Below are positions 13,241 through 21,273 of a stretch of 39,884 bases of DNA, one piece after another (the stretch's first letter is position 1; the number at the start of each line of letters is the position of its first letter). A model generated the notes under the pieces. The model saw nothing but the letters and a program-made list of their open reading frames with translations, searched no databases and was not told the origin of the DNA. Position numbers and translations under genes: made by a program. The DNA is from a virus, in IMG/VR virus record IMGVR_UViG_3300029892_000009, positions 1-39,884 of that record; one strand, given 5' to 3'.

Positions 13241-14539
13241 TTATAAGTAACCCCACATTTTTAACCTTTTAACATCTTCATTTACCCTCTCCCCTATGTC
13301 AGTTCGATACTGCGCTTGTGGTATAATTAAATTATTTATTGTCCTATAAACACGACGACGACATTCCCTCACATCCGACCCTCTTGCAGTCACCACACCT
13401 AAATTACCATCACTACCTGCACTCTCATAATATTTGCTTCCCGCTCGCACATCACCCCACCAAATATGTTTTAAGTTCTCACTATTAGTTCCAATCACTG
13501 GCACTCCTATAGGGACATTTTCTGCAGTGTGAGGATAAGGCGGTATACTGACACGAACGCCAATTGCATATCCACTGTGATATTCTCCATGTTCATTACT
13601 TCCTGTCGCTATTGCAAATAATAGTTGTGTAAGAGAGCCACGGTAAAGTTCGAGCAATGTTTGCACAGCATCATATCCAAATCTCACTGTAAACTCTAAC
13701 CCAAACAAACCATCTTTATTCACAATTGAGTTCAAATCAATTGGGCCACGATATTGTACTTTCTTCAGTAAGCGTTCCATCTTTCCCACACCTTCTCTTA
13801 CCAATCTACTTTTCGAAGGTAAGAAAGCAACCACATTGCCTGCACATCCCATCGCAGGCCCAACATCGTCATTCATAAACTTCTTCTCTTCCATCGTCCA
13901 GTTGTGCAAATGTGCGCTGATGCCATTCCACCAAATTTCACAACTTACCTCAACTCCTTCTACATACTCCTGCAACTCAAACTCACACTTGTCATTATGC
14001 CAAAGTTGCAACATCGCTATCATATCCTCTGTTCCTTTTGCAACATATGTATGAGAACACTCAATATTCCCACTCGGCTTATACACATACCTTTTTCCCG
14101 TCTTCTGCACAAACTCCGCTGCCTTTTCATGTTGTCCTGCAGTAAACATATGTGTGAGAGGAGTGCGTATGTCCGTTGCCTTCATCAACTTATATCCATA
14201 CGCACGGTCAAGTTCAGCAACATCAGCCCACTTGCTTGCACCAAATACAGGTATATTTTGTGTGCGTATGCAGTCAGCAACTTCTCCCATCTTCACCATA
14301 TCAAATACACAGAAATCAGGCTGTACTTCACGCAAAAGCACATTCACATTCGCCTTAATTACTTTACGAGTCTTCTTCGTCATTATTGGCAACTTACACT
14401 TTGGCTTCTGCACTATTCCATCCCCAATTTTCTGTGCCTTTTCTTCATATATGTAGAAGAACACATTGTGTCCCTCTCTTTGCACACGCTCAGCGAGAGA
14501 GAGTGAGTCGCCACTCATACTAACAAATAAGACGTTCAT
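13241..14539 (-). CDS. PurD-like ATP-grasp ligase (phosphoribosylamine-glycine ligase family)
   Basis: 432 residues with the PurD plan: N-terminal Rossmann part (VLFVSMSGDSLSLAERVQ; VQPDFCVFDM), an ATP-grasp with FGASKWADVAELDR, RYVYKPSGN (ATP-binding Lys), LQEYVEGVEVSCE and the C-terminal GLEFTVRFGYDAVQ. In classical PurD the last motif is EFNxRFGDPE; here Asn is Thr and DPE is YDA, so a changed substrate is possible. It is the last gene of the late operon, after the ejected-protein genes, without a clear ribosome binding site, 18 bases downstream of the previous stop. Similar PurD-like genes occur in other phages. Glycine- or amine-ligation to a nucleotide, DNA base or virion component is inference. 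Confidence 0.75.
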   Translation of the reverse strand: MNVLFVSMSGDSLSLAERVQREGHNVFFYIYEEKAQKIGDGIVQKPKCKLPIMTKKTRKVIKANVNVLLREVQPDFCVFDMVKMGEVADCIRTQNIPVFGASKWADVAELDRAYGYKLMKATDIRTPLTHMFTAGQHEKAAEFVQKTGKRYVYKPSGNIECSHTYVAKGTEDMIAMLQLWHNDKCEFELQEYVEGVEVSCEIWWNGISAHLHNWTMEEKKFMNDDVGPAMGCAGNVVAFLPSKSRLVREGVGKMERLLKKVQYRGPIDLNSIVNKDGLFGLEFTVRFGYDAVQTLLELYRGSLTQLLFAIATGSNEHGEYHSGYAIGVRVSIPPYPHTAENVPIGVPVIGTNSENLKHIWWGDVRAGSKYYESAGSDGNLGVVTARGSDVRECRRRVYRTINNLIIPQAQYRTDIGERVNEDVKRLKMWGYL

Positions 14540-14557
14540 TTGAAATTATTATATAAT

Positions 14558-17500
14558 TTACTCAAACGCAGGAGATTCATATATTTCTCTTCTTCTTTTT
14601 CTCTCCCATCGGTATGCTTCTCCAGGTGTTATTCTTTTGAGAGCAGTGCCTGTCGCATTCTTATATAATTCGCTATACTTCATAATCTTCCAGTCATCTA
14701 AATCTCGTGCCTCTCTTCCTCTTCTCTGTAAGTATAGTTGTTTTATTTTTCTATTTAATTTTTGCACAGTGTAAACGACATTTCTGCGTTGAGTTAAGAA
14801 ACGACGCACTTCCATCTCCTTCACAGTTGTAAACCCAAACATCTTCATCAACTCTTCGGTGGGAGAAGACTGATAGAGTGGCTTGCCAGTGATTTTATCT
14901 CTAATCATCCAATTGTCAGCTTCTGCCCTCCAGAAGTCTGCTACTTCACTAACAGCAATTCCAGCGGGGAGGAAAATGCGTAATGTGCTTAACATTTTTC
15001 CGATGTTTCTATCTATTAATCTTCGGTTGCCATAGTAGAGAGATTGCATTAATTCAATTGAAGAGACGGTGAGTTGTGGAAGTGGTGCAAGGGTAGGGTT
15101 AAGTATAGCATCTAAAGCATAAAATCTTCGTGGGTGGACTCCTAATTTGCGTAGTGTCCCTACTATGATTGCTCCAACAATTCCAAACAATGCAAGCTTA
15201 TCAAATTGACCGCGACCTATCCACCTTCTGGCCAAATTGAACGCAAATTCAGTTGGCCAAACACCAAATTGTCCAAAGTATTTGCCAGCACTTACACCAA
15301 CAAGTATCTCACTTCCTCTACGATATGGATAGAATATACCATCAATTACTTCCCTCGTCTGCAACCTCAATGCTTCATCTGCTCTCCCCTCCTTCACTAA
15401 TCTTTCTATTTCTGGTTGCAAAGTGATTGGTGCTCCATCTAAATCAATACCTCTGGCAAATGTCTTAAAATTTATTTTCCCTTTTTTGTATAGAGAAAGA
15501 TAATGGTTGAAACGTGCTTCCACTGCACCAATGCCCATTATTCTGCCCACACTATCGGCAAACTGCCCATAGGGCATCATTCCTATTTTTAGAATTTTTC
15601 TCCATATTTCCAAAGGTGCTGTCAATTTGCCAAGTTCTAACTTGGATGCAATCATCTCTGCGTATGGCACACCCATATATGGAAGCCATCCTTCTCTGCG
15701 TGCTTTTCTCCAGCTCTCAGGTTTGACAACTGCTTCTACACCTTTTGCCCACCATCTTGGCCCTACCTCTGGCAATAACATTCCAATTGGCTGGACTATC
15801 AAATTTCTGATGATAGGCATAATTCTGTATGCCAATGCACCTCCGTATGTGGAAAGGAAGTAGAGATGTCGGAAGGCATCTTTCGTCTCTGGATGCAGTT
15901 CTATTTTTAATGACCTAAATATATTGTCCATTGTTGCTTCTGCCAGCATCATTCCTCTTTTGCCGCCAAAGAGTTTCTCTTGGAGGTATGCATCTATGCC
16001 TTGACTTACGTTTCGGGGAAGTAGTGCACGAATGGGTTTTATTTTTTCTAAGACAGGTTGAAAGAATTTCTTTCTGATGCCAGCATTGAGATATGTGCTG
16101 AAGATAGTGAAAGCATCGGTTTCTTTTGGTGAGAGAATTCCAGCTCTTTCGAGGTCAGCAAACCATCTTAGCTCGTCGGGAACATACTCGTAGCGAGGAT
16201 AATGTGCTCTAAAACCTTCTCTTGGTCGAATACGAGACCAATAGCCTTTCACATACTTTTCAGGGCCTAACCAGTCAAAGTAGTCAAACAACTCTTTGGT
16301 CATTGCACGCAGACGTTTTGCTGCCTCATACTCAACATCACTTAGATTTAGTTCAGTCGCCAATTTGATGCCGTCAGCAGATGTAGGGTCTTCGGACAAC
16401 GGGTTGTCTAAGTAAGAAGTAAGAATTTTTAGTGACTCGGATTGGTGCAGTGTATCGCCAAATGCTTTTCTCATTCTATCAAACCAATAGATACGTGCCG
16501 CCTTTGTTTGCTGGTCAGCATTCTCCACTGGTTCGACTATTTGTGTGCGAATGGGTATGCCTGTCTTTGCCTGGTATGTGTCAGTCCAGTATCTGATTGG
16601 GCCAAGTCTTGTGATGCCAATATCTGGAAGTGATGCAATCCACTCGAAGAAGCCTTCTGGTGTCATTCGTGCTGTGCGTGGTATGACTGGTGGTTTATAA
16701 GGTGGTTTGACGACATGACGAATAGCACGAATGAAATCTGCTGCCTCTTTTCTCGTCATTACAACTTCTCCCCTTCCGAGTGGAGCAAGTCTGAAGGTGG
16801 TAGCTTCCGTAAGAACTTTTCTTAATCTACTCATCTGTCGTGGAGTTAATCCTTTTCTTTGTGCATATAAGAAGATTGCCCTCTGTTGGGCACGTGTGAT
16901 AGTTGGAACTGGCTTTCCTGAGAGGATGTCTTCAACCTCTGCTTCCATCGTTGCTTCTGTGGGATTGACAGTCTCACCAACTCCACTGATTAGTTCTTGT
17001 TCAGGTTCTTTCTGCACATCTTCAATTGCTGCTTTCTTTGCAATCTCTTGTTCGGCAATGGCAACCTCTGGAAGGTATGGTGTTTGGGCAGGACGGAGGT
17101 CTGCGTAGATGAATGAAAATGGTCTACCATCAGGTATACGACCTGTTTGATGTGCTGAAAAAATATCTCTGCCGCTCATTGGGCCATACACCATGGTTTC
17201 TCCCACTCTGTATGCTACATCATACTGTAGATGCTGATAAATTGGGTTACCGAGTCGGTCGTGCAAAGTAAGGAATGCTTCAGGAAAAGATGCTTTGATG
17301 CTATCTGCCAGCAAAGTGAAGTCTGATACTAAGGTAGGGTATGTCGTCTTAGCATTTTCTATTCTTCCCACCAAATCTCTTATCTTTTCAGGGTCTTGCG
17401 TCCGTAGAATGACCAATGCGTCAGTGGCTGTAACAGAAATAGGAATGTGTGGTGAGAGTGTGAAGTCAGTTATTTTCCTAATTGGTTCAGGGATAGGTTT

Positions 17501-18790
17501 GATATGTTCAGGTGTAGGTGGAATGGTTGAAGGTTCAGGTGCAGGAACTTGTGCAAGTTCTTCTTCTATTACGTGTGGAGGTGTAGGATGTAAAGGAACT
17601 TCTAACTCTGGCCGTATGGTTGGCATACGTTCTCTCAACCAAGCCTCGTATGCCTCTGCTTCATCTGCTGGTATAGGTTCTACGGCTTTTGCTTTAGTCT
17701 TTAGGTCTTCAACTGCTGACTCAATAACTACCCTGCCTTCGTCAGTCTCGGCTATTCTGTCAAGTGCATTTAGTTCTGCTTGCTGTTCAGGAATTCCTTT
17801 TCTTAGTTCTTCAGCTTTAATTCTTTCAAGGTCAATTGTCATCCCTGGTGGCATATTTCTCCTAATTTTCTGCACTAAACTGGTATAGACGCTTCCTGCT
17901 GTACCTAATCCAGCACCAAAGATAGCTCCTATTGCCATTGCTTCGGACATTTGCGGGTCTAAAGTAACTTTCTCGCCAATTGCTCTCCTTTGTATAATAT
18001 CTTGATATCCTTCTTCGCCTGCTTCCACTGCACCTGTTACTCCAATTCTGGCACCAACTCTTCCGACTGATAGTATTCTTCTACTTAATGCACCTTTGAA
18101 TATTGGACCGAAACCTTTGATTGGAGCAAAGGCAATAATAAATTGAGCAGCATCTAACCCTACCAGTTTCATATTGTCCCAAAAAACTTTGTTGGCTGAC
18201 CTCTCAGCTTCCTGTTCTGTTCTTCCTCTTGCAATCATTTGCTCGTGTGCGCCTGCTGCCTCTAATGCCGACTCAATTGGTCTTGATAGTGCTGCACCAC
18301 CAAGTGAACCTAAGACAGTTTTCCCAAATGCACCTAATCCTGCTATTGTTGCCATCTTAACTCCACCATAAGCACCAAGGATTGCAGCTGGCACTAATGA
18401 TAGAGTAAAAGGTACAGCCCTGGATACTGAAGTAGCCCACCATTCAGGGTCTAATACACTTTTCCAACTAAATTCTTCTGGTCTTTCTGGTGGAATGTAT
18501 CTTGTACGTAGTTGTACACCTAAAGCTCTACTTTTTTCTGATAACTTTTTTGCACCCATCCAACCTAAAACTGTGCCGCTTGTGGACAGTAAGTCGCCTA
18601 CTCCTGCTACAAAGCCTTCTGTTGCTTTACTCCAAAGTGGTATTGTTAAATCAGCAATGAAAGAAGGTGTTGGTTTATGTGGTTCGTCAGGAACAAAAGA
18701 AGGAGTTACGCCAGTAATAGCAGGAGTGCGAGGGACATCAGCCACAAAAGAAGGCGTTGGTCTTTGTTCTTTATCAGGTATAAATGGCAT
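14558..18790 (-). CDS. Very large (1410 aa) putative ejected/internal virion protein, polyvalent-protein-like
   Basis: ATG preceded by GAGAGG and in a TAATG overlap with the upstream gene. The N-terminus repeats a short motif three or four times (TPSFVADVP, TPSFVPDEP, TPSFIADL). Residues about 120-250 contain hydrophobic Gly/Ala-rich segments (LVPAAILGAYGGVKMATIAG; AMAIGAIFGAGLGTAGS), then a Pro/Glu-rich linker, an alpha-helical central part and a Trp/Arg-rich C-terminal half with further hydrophobic stretches (LFGIVGAIIVGTL). No catalytic motif was recognised with confidence. Size, membrane-active segments and place beside other Gly/Ala-rich proteins suggest a protein carried in the capsid and injected with DNA. 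It accounts for about a tenth of the genome. Confidence 0.65.
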   Translation of the reverse strand: MPFIPDKEQRPTPSFVADVPRTPAITGVTPSFVPDEPHKPTPSFIADLTIPLWSKATEGFVAGVGDLLSTSGTVLGWMGAKKLSEKSRALGVQLRTRYIPPERPEEFSWKSVLDPEWWATSVSRAVPFTLSLVPAAILGAYGGVKMATIAGLGAFGKTVLGSLGGAALSRPIESALEAAGAHEQMIARGRTEQEAERSANKVFWDNMKLVGLDAAQFIIAFAPIKGFGPIFKGALSRRILSVGRVGARIGVTGAVEAGEEGYQDIIQRRAIGEKVTLDPQMSEAMAIGAIFGAGLGTAGSVYTSLVQKIRRNMPPGMTIDLERIKAEELRKGIPEQQAELNALDRIAETDEGRVVIESAVEDLKTKAKAVEPIPADEAEAYEAWLRERMPTIRPELEVPLHPTPPHVIEEELAQVPAPEPSTIPPTPEHIKPIPEPIRKITDFTLSPHIPISVTATDALVILRTQDPEKIRDLVGRIENAKTTYPTLVSDFTLLADSIKASFPEAFLTLHDRLGNPIYQHLQYDVAYRVGETMVYGPMSGRDIFSAHQTGRIPDGRPFSFIYADLRPAQTPYLPEVAIAEQEIAKKAAIEDVQKEPEQELISGVGETVNPTEATMEAEVEDILSGKPVPTITRAQQRAIFLYAQRKGLTPRQMSRLRKVLTEATTFRLAPLGRGEVVMTRKEAADFIRAIRHVVKPPYKPPVIPRTARMTPEGFFEWIASLPDIGITRLGPIRYWTDTYQAKTGIPIRTQIVEPVENADQQTKAARIYWFDRMRKAFGDTLHQSESLKILTSYLDNPLSEDPTSADGIKLATELNLSDVEYEAAKRLRAMTKELFDYFDWLGPEKYVKGYWSRIRPREGFRAHYPRYEYVPDELRWFADLERAGILSPKETDAFTIFSTYLNAGIRKKFFQPVLEKIKPIRALLPRNVSQGIDAYLQEKLFGGKRGMMLAEATMDNIFRSLKIELHPETKDAFRHLYFLSTYGGALAYRIMPIIRNLIVQPIGMLLPEVGPRWWAKGVEAVVKPESWRKARREGWLPYMGVPYAEMIASKLELGKLTAPLEIWRKILKIGMMPYGQFADSVGRIMGIGAVEARFNHYLSLYKKGKINFKTFARGIDLDGAPITLQPEIERLVKEGRADEALRLQTREVIDGIFYPYRRGSEILVGVSAGKYFGQFGVWPTEFAFNLARRWIGRGQFDKLALFGIVGAIIVGTLRKLGVHPRRFYALDAILNPTLAPLPQLTVSSIELMQSLYYGNRRLIDRNIGKMLSTLRIFLPAGIAVSEVADFWRAEADNWMIRDKITGKPLYQSSPTEELMKMFGFTTVKEMEVRRFLTQRRNVVYTVQKLNRKIKQLYLQRRGREARDLDDWKIMKYSELYKNATGTALKRITPGEAYRWERKRRREIYESPAFE

Positions 18791-19449
18791 TAGAACCTCT
18801 CATAAATTGCAGGGTCAAATTCGTGTTCTTCGATTGTGCCAGTTTGTCCTGTGGCTTTAAGTCTAACTCTTATTCTTCCCCTCCTTCTTCTTGGCGCTGG
18901 TGGTGGTACATAGTAGTCTGCGATTGCAGCTGGCGCGGGCGGTGTGACTGTAGGCGCTGTTGGTGCAGGTGGTGGAAACGGTGGAGGCGTAACTCTCTCA
19001 CCTCCGAATAGGCGTTGCCACCAACCTATTTTAGGAGGGTCTTGAGTAGCTTCGTATGCTCTGATATACATATCACTAAAACGTTCACCAAATTGCCTTT
19101 GCCACTCTCTGCCAATATATGTTGCATCCAACATAGGAGCTCTTTCTCTTAGGAAGGGCAGTCTTTTGTCCCAGTCGATGGCTTCAAGTTCTGCGTGAAG
19201 TCGTCGAAATACTTGTTCATCGCTTTCCAGCAGTGCACGTACAGTTTCTCTTCTTTCTTCTGCAGCAATTTTTCTCTCTTCTAATTCAAATTGTCTTTCC
19301 CACGGTCTAATTCGTGCTCTTTCCAATTCTCTCTGTTCCCTTCTTTCCCTTGCACCAATATACGCTCCAAGTCCTTCTCTTATTGCTTCAGCTAAATAAC
19401 TCCACCTATCTTCTCTTGGTAAGACACCAAGCCAAGTTAAACCTGCCAT
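18790..19449 (-). CDS. Charged helical virion protein with proline-rich linker (219 aa)
   Basis: GGGAGGTGAAAT precedes the ATG. Residues about 20-90 form a long Arg/Glu-rich helix (ARERREQRELERARIRPWER), followed by a segment ending WWQRLFGGE, a proline/alanine-rich linker (TPPPFPPPAPTAPTVTPPAP), a basic RRRRGRIRVRLK strand and a final EEHEFDP. It probably belongs to the internal-protein set with its neighbours. No enzyme motif is seen. Confidence 0.65.
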   Translation of the reverse strand: MAGLTWLGVLPREDRWSYLAEAIREGLGAYIGARERREQRELERARIRPWERQFELEERKIAAEERRETVRALLESDEQVFRRLHAELEAIDWDKRLPFLRERAPMLDATYIGREWQRQFGERFSDMYIRAYEATQDPPKIGWWQRLFGGERVTPPPFPPPAPTAPTVTPPAPAAIADYYVPPPAPRRRRGRIRVRLKATGQTGTIEEHEFDPAIYERF

Positions 19450-19928
19450 ATTTCACCTCCCATTTTAGCACCCTTTTTTATGTTGTATTCAGTACATAAA
19501 CTTCTTATTTTGTTAGCTAAATAATAATCTACATCATCATATTTTTCTTTCCCACCTTTGTCTAATCTATTTTTGATGTAATCAATCATAGATTGAGCAA
19601 TTTGTTTTTTTCCACTTAACAAATAATTGACTATTGGTAAAAGAACTTTTAAAATACTTTTATGTGCTTGAACATTTATATGATAGACATCTCTCCCGAT
19701 ATAAGTCTTAGGTTTAGTTACGTGAATACTATATTCAACTCCCATCCCGTTGTATACTCTAATTATATTGTCTCTGAGAGGAACACTCGATGTTGATATA
19801 GTTACCCTCAGCATTACTCTGGTTCTATCATCTCTTTTATCATATCCAGCTTTACAACTCAAACAACCTTCACCTTCAATCATTCCAACTAACCACCCCA
19901 AATCAAATTGGGAAAATAACTCTGCCAT
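19437..19928 (-). CDS. Free-standing LAGLIDADG homing endonuclease
   Basis: 163 residues with one LAGLIDADG helix (LGWLVGMIEGEGCLSC, about residues 10-25), so it should act as a homodimer. The downstream strands (VMLRVTISTSS; VYHINVQA) fit the saddle of this fold. GAGGTGTAATT precedes the ATG, and its 3' end overlaps the next gene by 13 bases. The flanking genes have their own intact starts and stops, so it appears to sit between genes rather than in an intron. The stop-adjacent palindrome copy 2 is in its leader. Confidence 0.85.
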   Translation of the reverse strand: MAELFSQFDLGWLVGMIEGEGCLSCKAGYDKRDDRTRVMLRVTISTSSVPLRDNIIRVYNGMGVEYSIHVTKPKTYIGRDVYHINVQAHKSILKVLLPIVNYLLSGKKQIAQSMIDYIKNRLDKGGKEKYDDVDYYLANKIRSLCTEYNIKKGAKMGGEIWQV

Positions 19929-19945
19929 AATTACACCTCACTTTC

Positions 19946-19972
19946 GTAATTTCAAAAATTGAAAATACTAAA
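19946..19972 (-). repeat. Palindromic TTTCAA-TTGAAA element, copy 2
   Basis: On the minus strand, after the stop of the 19973-20950 gene, TAGTATTTTCAATTTTTGAA plus ATTAC forms a hairpin with one mismatch and is followed by GAAAGTGAGGTG. This matches copy 3 after the terminase gene over about 40 bases, including the downstream ribosome binding site. Confidence 0.7.
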
Positions 19973-20950
19973 TTACTCTCCTCTCAAAATAGCTTCTATC
20001 TCATGTCTGGTAATAGGTCTTAATGGGTCTCTAGTACGACGAGAAAGGGCAGGCCCTATTTGGCCAGCTATTTCACTAGCTAATCTACTAACCCCATCAG
20101 TTGCTAACCCGCCCAAGTATGCTCCAACCCCAGGTGCAATTGCACCAAGTATTTCCACGAGTGGAGATGGTCGATACGGTCTATAAAATGCTGCTTGTGT
20201 CTGTAAACGCAGTAAATTCATTGCTAAATCAAGCACAGGTGATAATTCTGGTGTTGTTCGTCTGAACTCCTCAAATTGAGCAGCAATTTCCGCTTGTCTC
20301 AACAATCGAGGCAATGCACCTAACTCCATTGCTGCCCGTGCCCTACGAAGTGGTGCCTCTTCAACAAGTGCAGCCATTTCTGGCACGTAAGGTAACATAG
20401 CTCTCGCTGCTTCCCTTTCTTCCATTATTGCTCTACCAAGTTCTGCCTGTTGTGCTTCTGCCCACCTTCCCATCATTCTTTCTACATCTGTCACATACGG
20501 CGTCCCATACAATGTGCCTGGTGCAACTCTTGCCTCTCTCAATCCAGGCACTATCTCTTCTTCCCACATTCTCTGCCACATTGGTTGTCTGTATGCACGC
20601 CACCACGCTTCTGTCTCTTCTGGTGTTAGTCCAGCAAGTGCTTCCCTGAACCGTCCTAAACCAAATTCTGTTATTTCTGGAATACCAGCACGTAAATATT
20701 CACCAAGTCTTCCAAGTCCTATTTCTTCTTCTGGTGAAGGTGGCGCTATCCATGGTCCTTCCCACGCAGGTAATCCTCGCCCAATTCGTTCTTCAACAAA
20801 TGGTGTAAGTCTTGCCAGTATTCGTTGTTGTTCTGGTGCTAAAATTGGCATACGCTCAATTCCCCCTGGTCTCCCACGTATTCCACGCCTTCCTAATAAT
20901 CCTCCAAGTGCTCCTATTGCTGCTGGAAGTACCCACTTTGGTAATGGCAT
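19973..20950 (-). CDS. Putative internal/ejection virion protein (325 aa)
   Basis: AAGGAGGTAAAG lies before the ATG. The N-terminus is hydrophobic and Gly-rich (VLPAAIGALGGLLGRRGIRG), the middle is a long series of Arg/Glu/Ala helices (REALAGLTPEETEAWWRAY; RARAAMELGALPRLLRQAEI), and the C-terminal part has a second Gly/Ala-rich segment (ILGAIAPGVGAYLGGLA). This build is shared by ejection proteins of podoviruses that form a channel across the envelope. No sequence family is recognised. Confidence 0.6.
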   Translation of the reverse strand: MPLPKWVLPAAIGALGGLLGRRGIRGRPGGIERMPILAPEQQRILARLTPFVEERIGRGLPAWEGPWIAPPSPEEEIGLGRLGEYLRAGIPEITEFGLGRFREALAGLTPEETEAWWRAYRQPMWQRMWEEEIVPGLREARVAPGTLYGTPYVTDVERMMGRWAEAQQAELGRAIMEEREAARAMLPYVPEMAALVEEAPLRRARAAMELGALPRLLRQAEIAAQFEEFRRTTPELSPVLDLAMNLLRLQTQAAFYRPYRPSPLVEILGAIAPGVGAYLGGLATDGVSRLASEIAGQIGPALSRRTRDPLRPITRHEIEAILRGE

Positions 20951-20965
20951 CTTTACCTCCTTTGT

Positions 20966-21268
20966 TTATGTAAGTGTTACATATCTCAGTATTCCATTCA
21001 TTTTAGTATATATTCGTCTTGTGTCAATTTGGTTGTCATACAACAAAATTTCTCCCTCTTCTAAATCCCCTGTAGTTGGCACAGATGCAGTTATCCTAAA
21101 TCTACTCGTCCCCATACTTACATCAAGATATGCCTTTCTAAAGTATTCTTCTATTGAATGACACAGTTCTGCCAGCCATCTTTGCAACTCATCTCTTTGC
21201 TCCTCTGGTGTTTCTGGCAGAATTAAGTCAGGTACCAGCATTACTTTACTTGGCAAATATATTCTCAT
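20966..21268 (-). CDS. Small virion-associated protein (100 aa)
   Basis: GAGGTG lies about 13 bases before the ATG. A helical segment (EEQRDELQRWLAELCHSIEEY) is followed by a short beta part (RFRITASVPTTGDLEEGEIL LYDNQ) like the shaft-to-fibre connectors near phage tail genes. It follows the nozzle gene directly. Function is inferred from position only. Confidence 0.6.
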   Translation of the reverse strand: MRIYLPSKVMLVPDLILPETPEEQRDELQRWLAELCHSIEEYFRKAYLDVSMGTSRFRITASVPTTGDLEEGEILLYDNQIDTRRIYTKMNGILRYVTLT

Positions 21269-21273
21269 TGTAG

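Noticed and set aside
13836-18860. Plus-strand frames of 60-200 codons opposite the PurD-like and 1410-aa genes
   Set aside because: They are shadows of long minus-strand genes; no ribosome binding sites or family features.
19437-19973. A second group I intron around the free-standing LAGLIDADG gene
   Set aside because: No core motifs like those at 29890-30025 were found, and both neighbours have their own start and stop codons.
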